DNA of 55,391 nt from positions 62,085-117,475 of the forward strand of contig NZ_WELK01000008.1 of NCBI RefSeq assembly GCF_009799925.1, in the 5' to 3' direction. Position 1 is the stretch's first letter, and each line of letters opens with the position of its first letter. Shown here one piece after another: positions 7,522 to 16,442 of the stretch. Under the pieces are notes generated by a model. The model worked only from the letters and a program-made list of their open reading frames with translations. It was not told where the DNA came from and did no database searches. The position numbers and the translations under genes were made by a program. The DNA is from Pseudomonas sp. R-28-1W-6. GTDB taxonomy: Bacteria; Pseudomonadota; Gammaproteobacteria; Pseudomonadales; Pseudomonadaceae.

Positions 7522-8550
7522 CTACAGCGGATTGCCCTTGTGCCGCTCGCGGTACTCGCCCGGGGTCATGCCGGTGCGTGCCTTGAAGCTGCGGTGCAGC
7601 GAGCGCGCCTCGGTGAAGCCCAGGTAGCTGGCGATATCCTCGATCGCCAGGTCGCTGCGCAGCAGGTAGTGTTCGGCCAGTTCCTGGCGCAGCTGGTCGA
7701 GGATTTCCTGGTAGCTGGTGCCGGCGTTCTGCAGGTGGCGCTGCAGGGTGCGCACGGTCATGTGGAACTTCTCGGCGACCTTCTCCTTGCGTGGCAGGCC
7801 GTCCTTGAGCAGCAGGCGCAGGGCATTCTTTACCCGTTGCGGCAGCGGCTCGTTGTCGTCCAGGCCGGCCATCAGGGTCAGGGCGTGTTCTTCCAGGGTG
7901 CGCAGCAGGTTGGCGTCGGCCTGGCGCAGGGGGATGGCCAGGTAGTCCATGGGCACCAAGAGGGCGTTGCAGGACTGCTCGAACAGCACCGGGCAGCCGA
8001 ACACCGCTTCGTAATCGGCCTGCGTGGTGCCATCGGGGCGGGCATGCTCCATCCACACCTCGCGCGGCGACTTGTCCATGTCGGCGATCCAGCGCGCATA
8101 GAGCATCCACGAGGCGAGCACGCTCTCGACCATGTGCCGACGGATGTCCGGGCGTTCGTGGCGGCAGTTCCAGACCAGCTTGATATGGTCGCCTTCAGCC
8201 AGCAGCTGGCTGGTGCCCATATCGCCGACCAGTTTCTCGTAGGGCACGATGCGGCTCATGGCTTCGCCCAGGGTGGCGCAGTTCATGGTGATGTAACCGA
8301 GCACGCTCCAGTAACCGGGCTGCACGAATTGCGCCGAGTGCAGGCCGAACAGCGGGTTGCCGGAGACTTCCAGCAGGTGGCTGAGCAGGCGCTCGTGCAG
8401 CTCGCTGGGGATGCGCTTGCCGTTGTCGGCGAGGTCTGCGGCGCTGATGCCGACGGCGGCGCGCACGGCTTCCACATCCAGGCCGAGGCGTTCGGCATGG
8501 CGCAGGTATTTGATCAGGGCGGGAACCGAGGTGTAGCCAAGGGTCAGCAT
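7522..8550 (-). CDS. AraC-family transcriptional regulator
   Basis: A protein of 342 aa. An N-terminal arabinose-binding-type ligand domain (about 20-200) precedes a C-terminal double helix-turn-helix: EKVAEKFHMTVRTLQRHLQNAG, then IEDIASYLGFTEARSLHRSFKARTG and the usual TPGEYRER. This is the OruR/ArgR-like subclass common next to oxidases in Pseudomonas. The start at 8550 gives MLTLGYTSVPALIKYL, the typical beginning of the subclass. It is divergent from the flavoprotein gene at 8677, so that operon is its likely target. Confidence 0.9.
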   Translation of the reverse strand: MLTLGYTSVPALIKYLRHAERLGLDVEAVRAAVGISAADLADNGKRIPSELHERLLSHLLEVSGNPLFGLHSAQFVQPGYWSVLGYITMNCATLGEAMSRIVPYEKLVGDMGTSQLLAEGDHIKLVWNCRHERPDIRRHMVESVLASWMLYARWIADMDKSPREVWMEHARPDGTTQADYEAVFGCPVLFEQSCNALLVPMDYLAIPLRQADANLLRTLEEHALTLMAGLDDNEPLPQRVKNALRLLLKDGLPRKEKVAEKFHMTVRTLQRHLQNAGTSYQEILDQLRQELAEHYLLRSDLAIEDIASYLGFTEARSLHRSFKARTGMTPGEYRERHKGNPL

Positions 8551-8676
8551 GGTTCTTGTTGTTCTGCTTGTCTTGATTGGCGATGACCGCTGTCCCGATC
8601 CGACAGTGACCGGGTGACGCGGCCGGCTAGTATAGGCAGCCATCGATGGTCAGCGGAACACTCAGGGGAGCGGCAG

Positions 8677-10275
8677 ATGCGACGTTGGAATGGATGGGGT
8701 GACGAGGCCACGCAGGTGGTGCTGCCGGCCAATGGCGGCGCCTTCCTCGAGGCGCGGGTCGGCACGGGTCAGGCGCTGGCCGATGCCAGCCTGGCGCAGG
8801 TGCTGGCCCGGGTGCCGGCGTCGCGTCTGCTCGCTCGCCATCCGCTGATCAGCCTGGACGCCGAGGTGCGCGTGCGCCATGCCCGCGGGCAGAGCCTGCC
8901 GGACTGGCTGGCCATGCGCTCCGGCGAGTTCGGCGTGTTCCCCGACGGCGTGGCCCTGCCGGAAACCCCGGCGCAGATCCGCGAGCTGCTGGCCTGGGCC
9001 CGCGAGCACGACGTGTTCGTGATTCCCTACGGCGGCGGCACCTCGGTGGCCGGGCATATCAACCCGGTCGAGTCCGAGAAACCGGTGCTGACCCTGTCGC
9101 TGGAGCGCATGACCCAGCTGCTCGACCTCGACGAGAGCAGCCTGATCGCCACCTTCGCCCCCGGCGCCAACGGCCCGCAGGTGGAGGCGCAGCTGCGCGC
9201 CCGCGGCTACACCCTCGGCCACTTCCCGCAGTCCTGGGAGCTGTCGACCCTCGGCGGCTGGGTGGCCAGCCGCTCCAGCGGCCAACAGTCGCTGCGCTAC
9301 GGGCGCATCGAGCAGCTGTTCGCCGGCGGCAAGGTGGAGACCTTCGCCGGCACCCTGGACATCCCGACTTTCCCGGCCTCGGCTGCCGGCCCCGACCTGC
9401 GCGAGCTGATCCTTGGGTCGGAAGGGCGCTTCGGGGTGATCTCCGAGGTCAAGGTGCGGGTCACCCGGTTGGCCGAGCAGGAAAAGTTCTTCGCCGTGTT
9501 CCTGCCCAGCTGGCAGCAGGCCCTGGCCGGCATCCGCGCGCTGGTGCAGGCGCGCGTGCCGCTGTCGATGCTGCGCCTGTCCAACGCCATCGAGACCGAG
9601 ACCCAACTGGCCCTGGCCGGCCACCCCGAGCAGATCGCCTGGCTGGAAAAATACCTGGCCCTGCGTGGCGCCCGTGCCGGCAAGTGCATGCTGACCTTCG
9701 GCGTCACCGGCAACCGCGCGCAGAACGCCCTCTCGGTGAAACAGGCCAAACGCCTGCTCAAGGGGTTCGGCGGGGTGTTCACCGGCACCCTGCTGGGCAA
9801 GAAGTGGGCGGAAAACCGCTTCCGTTTCCCCTACCTGCGTCATGGCCTGTGGGAGGCCGGTTATGCGGTGGACACCCTGGAAACCGCCACCGACTGGAGC
9901 AACGTCGACAACCTGCTGAACAAGGTCGAGCACAGCCTGCGTCATGGCCTGAGCGAGGAGGGCGAGCGGGTGCATGTGTTCACCCACCTGTCGCACGTCT
10001 ACGGCCAGGGTTCGAGCATCTACACCACCTACGTGTTCCGCCCCGGTAGTAGCTACGGCGAGACCCAGGCGCGCTGGAGCAAGCTCAAGCAGGCGGCCAG
10101 CCGGACGATTGCCGACAACCGCGGCACCATCAGCCACCAACACGGTGTCGGTCGTGACCATGCACCGTACCTGGCGGCGGAGAAGGGCGCGCTGGGTATC
10201 GCCGCTCTGAAGACCATGGCGCAGCATTTCGATCCGGAAGGGCGCCTGGCCCCTGGCGTGTTGTTGGAAGACTGA
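8677..10275 (+). CDS. Alkyl-DHAP-synthase-like FAD-dependent oxidase
   Basis: A 532-aa flavoprotein of the VAO/PCMH fold. The FAD-binding loop VIPYGGGTSVAGH is at about 116-128, and STLGGWVASRSSGQQS corresponds to the second FAD contact of alkyl-dihydroxyacetonephosphate synthase (AGPS). The C-terminal block ISHQHGVGRDHAPYL resembles the AGPS catalytic HHH region, but the middle His is Gln here. EGRLAPGVLLED ends the protein as in AGPS. True AGPS makes ether lipids, which pseudomonads are not known to make, so the substrate is uncertain. It lies 2 bases before the GlpD-like gene. The start at 8677 has GGGGAG upstream. Confidence 0.85.
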   Translation: MRRWNGWGDEATQVVLPANGGAFLEARVGTGQALADASLAQVLARVPASRLLARHPLISLDAEVRVRHARGQSLPDWLAMRSGEFGVFPDGVALPETPAQIRELLAWAREHDVFVIPYGGGTSVAGHINPVESEKPVLTLSLERMTQLLDLDESSLIATFAPGANGPQVEAQLRARGYTLGHFPQSWELSTLGGWVASRSSGQQSLRYGRIEQLFAGGKVETFAGTLDIPTFPASAAGPDLRELILGSEGRFGVISEVKVRVTRLAEQEKFFAVFLPSWQQALAGIRALVQARVPLSMLRLSNAIETETQLALAGHPEQIAWLEKYLALRGARAGKCMLTFGVTGNRAQNALSVKQAKRLLKGFGGVFTGTLLGKKWAENRFRFPYLRHGLWEAGYAVDTLETATDWSNVDNLLNKVEHSLRHGLSEEGERVHVFTHLSHVYGQGSSIYTTYVFRPGSSYGETQARWSKLKQAASRTIADNRGTISHQHGVGRDHAPYLAAEKGALGIAALKTMAQHFDPEGRLAPGVLLED

Positions 10276-10277
10276 AC

Positions 10278-11858
10278 ATGACTTGGAACGCCGCCTGGCG
10301 TGAGGCGGCGCTGCCCGAGCTGGCGGCGCGCGACTGGGACCTGATAGTTATTGGCGGCGGCATCAGCGGCGCCGGCATACTGCGCGAGGCGGCGCGGCGC
10401 GGCTGGAAGTGCCTGCTGCTGGAACAGCGCGATTTCGCCTGGGGCACCTCCAGTCGCTCGTCGAAGATGGTGCATGGCGGCCTGCGCTATATCGCCAAGG
10501 GCCAGCTCGGCCTGACCCGCGACTCGGTGCGCGAGCGCCAGCGCCTGCTCGGCGAGGCGCCGGGGCTGGTGGATGCCCTGCCGTTCCTGTTTCCCCATTA
10601 CCGCGGGCAGTTTCCTGGGCCCAGGGTGTTCGGCGGGCTGCTTGCCGTGTATGACGCCCTGGCCGGCCAGCGCCTGCATCGTTATCAGCCGCTGCGCGAG
10701 CTGCGCTTTCTCGCCCCCGGTTTGCAGGACGAGCACCTGCTGGGCGCCACCCAGTTCACCGACGCGGTGACCGATGATGCGCGCCTGGTCATGCGGGTGC
10801 TGGGCGAAGCGCGCTCCGAGGGCGGCGAAGCGCTCAACGGCCTGCGCGTAGTCGAACTGACGCGCGACAACGGCCGGGTCGTCGGGGTGCAGGCCGAGGA
10901 CAGCGAGTCCGGCCAGCACTATCACTTCCGTGCCCGGGTGGTGGCCCAGGCCACCGGTGCCTGGGCCGATGAGCTGCGCCGCAAGGAAGGTCTCGAACAT
11001 ATCCGTCCGCTGCGTGGCAGCCACCTGCTGCTGCCGGTCTGGCGCCTGCCGGTGGCCCAGGCGATCAGCTTTATGCATGGGCAGGACAAACGCCCGGTAT
11101 TCGTCTTCCCCTGGGAAGGCGCCACGGTGATCGGCACCACCGACCTGGACCATGGCGAAGCGCTGGACTGCGATGCGCGTATCACCAGCGCTGAGGTCGA
11201 TTATCTGCTGGCCGCCTGCGCTCAGGTATTTCCCGCCGCCGGCGTCAGCCGTGACGATGTGCTGTCGAGCTGGGCTGGCGTGCGGCCGGTGGTCAGCACG
11301 GATGCAACGCCCACCAGCAAGCCGTCGGACGAGAAACGCGAACACGCCCTGTGGGTCGAACCCGGCTGCGTGACCCTCGCCGGTGGCAAACTGACCACTT
11401 TCCGCCTGCTGGCCCTGGAAGTGCTGCGCGCCTGCGCGCCGTTTGCCGGCAAGACGGTGGAGGATGTCGGGCAGCCGGTGTTTCATGCCGCGCCGCCGCT
11501 GTCATTGACGGGTTTGAGCGTGACGCAGCAGCGCCGTCTGGCCGGTCGCCATGGCCTGGCGTTGCCGCGTCTGGCGGCATTGCTGGACGAGCTGGGCGGC
11601 GAGCGCATCGGCGCCAGCGACACCCTGTGGGTCGAGCTGGCCCAGGCCTGCGCCGACGAGCTGGTGCTGCACCTGGACGACCTGCTGCTGCGCCGCACGC
11701 GCATCGGCCTGTTGCTGGCCGAAGGGGCGGCGGCCGAGCTGCCGCGCATCCGTGCCCTGTGCCAGCCGCGCCTTGGCTGGAGCGATGCCCGCTGGGACGC
11801 CGAACAACAACGCTATCTGCAGCTGTGGCGCAGTTGCTACAGCCTGCCTTGCCTGTAG
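10278..11858 (+). CDS. GlpD-like FAD-dependent glycerol-3-phosphate dehydrogenase
   Basis: A protein of 526 aa. The dinucleotide motif VIGGGISGAGILREAARRG (about 25-43) is followed by the GlpD hallmark FAWGTSSRSSKMVHGGLRYI, by WEGATVIGTTD and by a C-terminal SLTGLSVTQQ region like GlpD's cap. Such enzymes oxidise glycerol-3-phosphate to DHAP at the membrane with quinone as acceptor. This is probably a second GlpD paralogue dedicated to the module, because it is tightly coupled to the AGPS-like gene and followed by a kinase, without glpF or glpK. Its stop codon TAG lies inside a REP-like repeat. Confidence 0.88.
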   Translation: MTWNAAWREAALPELAARDWDLIVIGGGISGAGILREAARRGWKCLLLEQRDFAWGTSSRSSKMVHGGLRYIAKGQLGLTRDSVRERQRLLGEAPGLVDALPFLFPHYRGQFPGPRVFGGLLAVYDALAGQRLHRYQPLRELRFLAPGLQDEHLLGATQFTDAVTDDARLVMRVLGEARSEGGEALNGLRVVELTRDNGRVVGVQAEDSESGQHYHFRARVVAQATGAWADELRRKEGLEHIRPLRGSHLLLPVWRLPVAQAISFMHGQDKRPVFVFPWEGATVIGTTDLDHGEALDCDARITSAEVDYLLAACAQVFPAAGVSRDDVLSSWAGVRPVVSTDATPTSKPSDEKREHALWVEPGCVTLAGGKLTTFRLLALEVLRACAPFAGKTVEDVGQPVFHAAPPLSLTGLSVTQQRRLAGRHGLALPRLAALLDELGGERIGASDTLWVELAQACADELVLHLDDLLLRRTRIGLLLAEGAAAELPRIRALCQPRLGWSDARWDAEQQRYLQLWRSCYSLPCL

Positions 11859-11910
11859 GGTGCGCCGTGCGCGCCACTGCATTGCGGCTGGTGCGCAGGG
11901 CGCACCCTAC
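11855..11910. repeat. REP-like palindromic repeat, copy 2
   Basis: GTAGGGTGCGCCGTGCGCGCC on the left and GGTGCGCAGGGCGCACCCTAC on the right. It overlaps the stop codon of the GlpD-like gene and ends 14 bases before the start of the kinase gene. The hairpin could attenuate the distal part of the operon or stabilise the upstream message. Confidence 0.8.
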
Positions 11911-11924
11911 CCGAGGACTCTGAG

Positions 11925-13484
11925 TTGACCGAACAACGCTACCTGCTGGCCATCGACAACGGCACCCAGAGCGTGCGCGCGCTGCTCTTCGACCTGGCCG
12001 GCAACCTGCTGGGCAAGGGCAAGGTTGAGCTTGAGCCCTATTACTCGGAGCACCCCGGCTGGGCCGAGCAGGACCCCGAGTACTACTGGGCCAGCCTGGG
12101 CGAGGCCTGCCGCCGGCTGTGGGCCAGTGTCGACATCGACAAGCGCCTGATCGCCGGTGTTTCGGTCACTACCCAGCGCGGCACCCTGATCAATGTGGAT
12201 GCCGAAGGCAAGTCGCTGCGCCCGGCCATTCTCTGGCTGGACCAGCGCCGCGCCGAGGTGGCCGGGCGCATCAAGGGCCCCTGGGGCTGGCTGTTCAAGC
12301 TGATCCGCATCGATGAAACCATCGACTATTTCCGCGCCCAGGCTGAAGCCAACTGGATCGCCCAGCAGCAGCCGCAGATCTGGGCCAAGACGCACAAGTT
12401 CCTCTTGCTGTCGGGCTTTCTCACCCATCGCCTGAGCGGTCGTTTCGCCGACTCGGTGGGCAGTTGCGTGGCCTATCTGCCGTTCGACTACAAGCGCCTG
12501 TGCTGGGCTAAGCCCAGCGACTGGAAGTGGCAGGCCATCCCGATCCAGCTATCGATGCTGCCCGAGCTGGTCAAGCCGGGTGAGCGCCTGGGTTCCATCA
12601 CCGCCGAGGCCAGTCGGCATACGGGCATTCCCGAAGGCCTGCCGCTGATTGCCGCCGCCTCGGACAAGGCCTGCGAGGTGATCGGCGCTGGCGGCGTGGA
12701 GCCAAGCACGGCCTGCCTGTCCTACGGCACCACGGCGACCATCAACACCACGCGTTCGACCTACCTGGAAACCATCCCGCTGATCCCACCGTACCCGGCG
12801 GCGATTCCCGACCACTACAACACCGAAGTCATGATTTTCCGCGGCTTCTGGATGGTCAGCTGGTTCAAGGAGCAGTTCGGCCACGCCGAGCGCCAGCGCG
12901 GCCTGGAGCTGGGGGTGGAGGCGGAAACCCTGTTCGACGAGCTGGTCAACGGCGTACCGCCCGGCTCCATGGGCCTGACGTTGCAGCCGTTCTGGTCACC
13001 GGGCATCCGCGAGCCGGGCCTGGAGGCCAAGGGCTCGATCATCGGCTTCGGCGACGTGCACACCCGCGCGCACCTGTATCGCGCCATCCTCGAAGGCCTG
13101 GCCTACGCCCTGCGCCAGGGCAAGGAGAAGATCGAGAAACGCTCGGGTACCCGCATCAGCCGCCTGCGCATCTCCGGCGGTGGCTCGCAGAGCGATGCGG
13201 CCATGCAGTTGACCGCCGACATCTTCAACCTGCCGGCCGAGCGCCCGCACCTGTACGAGACTTCCGGCCTCGGCGCGGCCATCGACTGCGCCGTCGGCCT
13301 CGGCCTGCACCCGGACTTTCCCACCGCCATCGCCGCCATGACTCGCGTGGGCCAGGTGTTCCAGCCCAATCCGCAGGCGGTGCAGGTCTACGAGCGGCTG
13401 TACCGCGAGGTCTACCTGCGCATGTACCAGCAGCTGCGTCCGCTGTATCGCAGCATCCGCGAGATCACCGGCTACCCGGCCTGA
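11925..13484 (+). CDS. FGGY-family carbohydrate/polyol kinase
   Basis: A protein of 519 aa starting with TTG at 11925, with GAGG about 11 nt upstream. The N-terminal phosphate motif [18 protein letters not shown] and the C-terminal ATPase motif [16 protein letters not shown] fit the FGGY kinases (glycerol, xylulose and related kinases). [20 protein letters not shown] completes the adenosine pocket. Given the neighbours, glycerol, a substituted glycerol or dihydroxyacetone is a plausible substrate, but the sequence does not decide it. It is separated from the upstream gene only by the REP-like repeat. Confidence 0.87.
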   Translation: MTEQRYLLAIDNGTQSVRALLFDLAGNLLGKGKVELEPYYSEHPGWAEQDPEYYWASLGEACRRLWASVDIDKRLIAGVSVTTQRGTLINVDAEGKSLRPAILWLDQRRAEVAGRIKGPWGWLFKLIRIDETIDYFRAQAEANWIAQQQPQIWAKTHKFLLLSGFLTHRLSGRFADSVGSCVAYLPFDYKRLCWAKPSDWKWQAIPIQLSMLPELVKPGERLGSITAEASRHTGIPEGLPLIAAASDKACEVIGAGGVEPSTACLSYGTTATINTTRSTYLETIPLIPPYPAAIPDHYNTEVMIFRGFWMVSWFKEQFGHAERQRGLELGVEAETLFDELVNGVPPGSMGLTLQPFWSPGIREPGLEAKGSIIGFGDVHTRAHLYRAILEGLAYALRQGKEKIEKRSGTRISRLRISGGGSQSDAAMQLTADIFNLPAERPHLYETSGLGAAIDCAVGLGLHPDFPTAIAAMTRVGQVFQPNPQAVQVYERLYREVYLRMYQQLRPLYRSIREITGYPA

Positions 13485-13546
13485 TCGTTCGCGTGCAGGC
13501 CGGCGGCCTGCATATACTCGGCTGCATTGGGTACAAGGAGTCGGGC

Positions 13547-14449
13547 ATGGCCGAACGCAAGGCATTGCTGATCCTGCATGGCAAGCAGGCACTCAACGAG
13601 GAAGTACGCGCCGCCGTGCTGGCGCGGCGTGAGGCCGGCTGGGAGCTGGCGGTACGCCTGACCTGGGAGACCGGCGACGCCGCGCGCCTGGTCGACGAGG
13701 CGCTGGCGGCCGGTTATCCGACCCTGATTGCTGGTGGCGGGGATGGCACCCTGCGCGATATCGCCGAGGCCATGGCCCTCGGCGCTACGCAGGCCTCCCT
13801 GGCCCTGTTGCCATTGGGCACGGCCAACGACTTCGCCCGCGCCGCCGGCGTGCCCCTGTCGCCGGCCGAGGCCCTGGCCCTGCTGGATGAGCCGCCCAGG
13901 CCGATCGACCTGGGCGAGGTGGGCGGCCAGCTGTTCCTCAACATGGCCACCGGCGGCTTCGGCTCGAAGATCACCGCCAATACCTCGGAAGAGCTTAAGA
14001 AACTGCTCGGCGGCGCCGCCTATTTCCTCACCGGGCTGACGCGCTTCCCCGAGGTGCACTCGGCCTTCGGCCGTTTCCGCGGGCCGGGCTTCGCCTGGGA
14101 AGGCGAGTTCCTCGCCCTCGGCATCGGCAACGGACGCCAGGCCGGTGGCGGGCATGTGCTGTGCCCGCAGGCGCGGGTGGACGATGGACTGCTGGATATC
14201 TGCATCGTGCCGGCTTCGCCGGATCTGGTCGGTACCCTGGGGACGCTGCTGTCCGGCGGGATTCTCGGCCTGGAGTCGGTGTCGCTCAACGCGCGGCTGC
14301 CCTGGGTCGAGGTGGAGGCCGCCGAGGGGCTGGACATCAACCTGGACGGCGAGCCGCTGGAGAGCAAGCACCTGCGCTTTGCCGCGCGGCCGGCGGCCCT
14401 GCGCGTGCACCTGCCAGCGGGCTCGCCATTGCTGCGCGCGGCGGATTGA
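13547..14449 (+). CDS. YegS-type lipid (diacylglycerol-like) kinase
   Basis: A protein of 300 aa. The ATG at 13547 has AAGGAG upstream. The DAG-kinase catalytic motif AGGGDGTLRDIAEA (62-75) and the PLGTANDFARAAGVP motif are present, with a YegS-like C-terminal beta-sandwich (VDDGLLDICIVP, INLDGEPLES). YegS phosphorylates phosphatidylglycerol in vitro (family knowledge). It follows the FGGY kinase by 62 bases in the same direction and is plausibly part of the same lipid-related module. Confidence 0.88.
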   Translation: MAERKALLILHGKQALNEEVRAAVLARREAGWELAVRLTWETGDAARLVDEALAAGYPTLIAGGGDGTLRDIAEAMALGATQASLALLPLGTANDFARAAGVPLSPAEALALLDEPPRPIDLGEVGGQLFLNMATGGFGSKITANTSEELKKLLGGAAYFLTGLTRFPEVHSAFGRFRGPGFAWEGEFLALGIGNGRQAGGGHVLCPQARVDDGLLDICIVPASPDLVGTLGTLLSGGILGLESVSLNARLPWVEVEAAEGLDINLDGEPLESKHLRFAARPAALRVHLPAGSPLLRAAD

Positions 14450-14577
14450 GCAGCGGCGGGCGCCAGGCTGGCTCCACCGTAGCGGCTCAGGCATGATGGC
14501 GCCCGGCCACTGATTTCATTTCGCCCGCAACCGGCCGATACACTGGCTAGACCCGATTCAGTTAACAGGAGCGCGCA

Positions 14578-15504
14578 ATGGCCGGCATTCTCGATACCGT
14601 GGATCAACGTACCCAGCTGGTGGGCGAGAACCGCCTGGAGATCCTCATGTTCCGTCTGGCCGGCAGGCAACTGTTCGCCATCAACGTGTTCAAGGTCCAG
14701 GAAGTCCTGCAGCTGCCCAAGTTGACCCTGATGCCGCACCGCCACCCGCATGTCTGCGGGGTGGTCAACCTGCGCGGGCAGACCCTGCCGGTGATCGACC
14801 TGTCCCAGGCGATCGGCATGCGTCCGCTGACCCCGGGGGAGAACAGCACCATCATCGTCACCGAGTACAACCGTTCGGTGCAGGCCTTCCTGGTCGGCGG
14901 GGTGGATCGCATCCTCAACCTCAACTGGGAGTCCATCCTGCCGCCGCCCGGTGGCGCCGGGCGCCAGCATTACCTGACCGCCATCACCAAGGTCGACGAG
15001 CAGATCGTCGAGATCATCGATGTGGAGAAGGTGCTCTCGGAAATCGCGCCGATGAGCACCCGGGTCTCCGACGAGAAGCTGGCCGATCCGCTGCTGGCCA
15101 AGGCCAGCGGTCGTGAAGTGCTGCTGGTGGACGACTCCAGCGTGGCCCTCAACCAGCTGCGCGAGACCCTGGCCCAGCTGGGTATCCGCACCCACAGCGC
15201 CAGCGACGGTCTCAAGGGCCTGCAGCAGCTGAAGAAGTGGGCCGACAGCGGCGAGGTGATGACCGACAAGCTGCTGATGATTTTCACCGATGCGGAAATG
15301 CCGGAAATGGACGGCTATCGGCTGACCACGGAGATCCGCAACGATCCGCGCCTGAAAGACCTCTACGTGGTCCTGCACACCTCGCTGTCCGGCAGTTTCA
15401 ACGAGGCCATGGTGAAGAAGGTCGGCTGCGACAACTTCCTCTCCAAGTTCCAGCCGGACAAGCTGGTCGACGTGATTCGCCAGCGCCTGCTGCTCGACGA
15501 GTAA
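14578..15504 (+). CDS. cheV: Chemotaxis coupling protein CheV (CheW plus receiver)
   Basis: A protein of 308 aa with a CheW-like domain (about 15-165; LAGRQLFAINVFKVQEVLQ, VCGVVNLRGQTLPVIDL) and a receiver domain (about 180-305; VLLVDDSSVALNQL, phosphoacceptor D in IFTDAEMPEMDGYRL, conserved T/S and K in HTSLSGSFNE and FLSKFQ). CheV couples chemoreceptors to CheA and its phosphorylation tunes adaptation. A CAGGAG Shine-Dalgarno precedes the ATG. No other chemotaxis gene is adjacent. Confidence 0.93.
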   Translation: MAGILDTVDQRTQLVGENRLEILMFRLAGRQLFAINVFKVQEVLQLPKLTLMPHRHPHVCGVVNLRGQTLPVIDLSQAIGMRPLTPGENSTIIVTEYNRSVQAFLVGGVDRILNLNWESILPPPGGAGRQHYLTAITKVDEQIVEIIDVEKVLSEIAPMSTRVSDEKLADPLLAKASGREVLLVDDSSVALNQLRETLAQLGIRTHSASDGLKGLQQLKKWADSGEVMTDKLLMIFTDAEMPEMDGYRLTTEIRNDPRLKDLYVVLHTSLSGSFNEAMVKKVGCDNFLSKFQPDKLVDVIRQRLLLDE

Positions 15505-15581
15505 CCCGCCGCACACGGCGGGCTTGAGCTGTCGCTCCGCGCGCCGTATAACCGGCATCTTTGCCCTCAAGGATGCCGGCC

Positions 15582-16385
15582 ATGCACCTCGCTGCTCTCT
15601 ATCGCTACCCCCTCAAGTCGGGCCAGGCCGAAAGCCTGGCCAGCGCTCGCCTGGGCGCCCTGGGCCTGGCCGGCGACCGCCGCTGGATGCTGGTGGAGGC
15701 GGCCAGCGGGCGATTCCTCAGCCAGCGCCTGTTGCCGCAGATGAGCCAGCTGTCCGCCCTGTGGAACGCCACGGGCGGGCTGACTCTCAGTGCGCCGGGG
15801 CGCGCCAGCCTGGAGGTGGCGCTGCCGCAAGCCGACAGCAACCTGCGTGAGGTCAGCGTCTGGCGCGACAACCTGAACGTGCCGGATGCCGGCGATGCCG
15901 CCGCCGAGTGGCTGAGCGCCTTTGTCGGCCGAGCCTGCCGCCTGGTGCAGGTGCCGGAGAGCCGCGCGCGCCAGGTCGATACCCAGTATGCCCGGCCCGG
16001 CGACAAGGTGGCCTTCGCCGATGGCTTCCCGCTGCTGCTGATCGGCCAGGCCTCGCTGGACGACTTGAGTGCGCGGGTCGGCCGGCCGCTGGAGATGCTG
16101 CGCTTTCGTCCCAACCTGGTGGTGCAGGGCGGCGCGGCCTTCGCCGAGGATGGCTGGAAGCGCATCCGCATCGGTGCGCTGGAGTTCGAGGTGGCCAAGG
16201 GCTGCAGCCGCTGCGTGCTGACCACCGTCGACCCGCAGACCGGCGAGCGCAGCGCCGACCGCGAACCGCTGAGGACCCTGAAGACCTACCGCGAGCGCGA
16301 TGGCGAGGTGTACTTTGGGCAGAACCTGTTGCCGCGCGGAGTCGGCGAGCTGCAGGTCGGCATGCCGGTCGAGGTGCTGGAGTAG
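15582..16385 (+). CDS. MOSC-domain protein (YcbX/mARC type)
   Basis: A protein of 267 aa. An N-terminal MOSC beta-barrel domain (LYRYPLKSGQAESLASA, GDRRWMLVE) precedes the MOSC domain. The conserved cysteine in AKGCSRCVLTTVDPQTGE (about residue 205) would ligate the molybdenum of the cofactor. YcbX and mARC proteins reduce N-hydroxylated compounds with an external electron donor (family knowledge). No ferredoxin domain is fused here, so a separate partner is needed. The ATG at 15582 has AAGGA 8 nt upstream. Confidence 0.85.
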   Translation: MHLAALYRYPLKSGQAESLASARLGALGLAGDRRWMLVEAASGRFLSQRLLPQMSQLSALWNATGGLTLSAPGRASLEVALPQADSNLREVSVWRDNLNVPDAGDAAAEWLSAFVGRACRLVQVPESRARQVDTQYARPGDKVAFADGFPLLLIGQASLDDLSARVGRPLEMLRFRPNLVVQGGAAFAEDGWKRIRIGALEFEVAKGCSRCVLTTVDPQTGERSADREPLRTLKTYRERDGEVYFGQNLLPRGVGELQVGMPVEVLE

Positions 16386-16412
16386 GGCGCTGGAAGCGGG
16401 CGGGTGAAACGA

Positions 16413-16436
16413 AACGGGCGCCCTAGGGCGCCCGTT
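16413..16436. terminator. Shared terminator between the MOSC gene and slt
   Basis: AACGGGCGCCC and GGGCGCCCGTT form an 11-bp stem with a 2-base centre. It lies between two convergent genes. The T tracts are short, so it may be weak. Confidence 0.65.
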
Positions 16437-16442
16437 GTGCAT

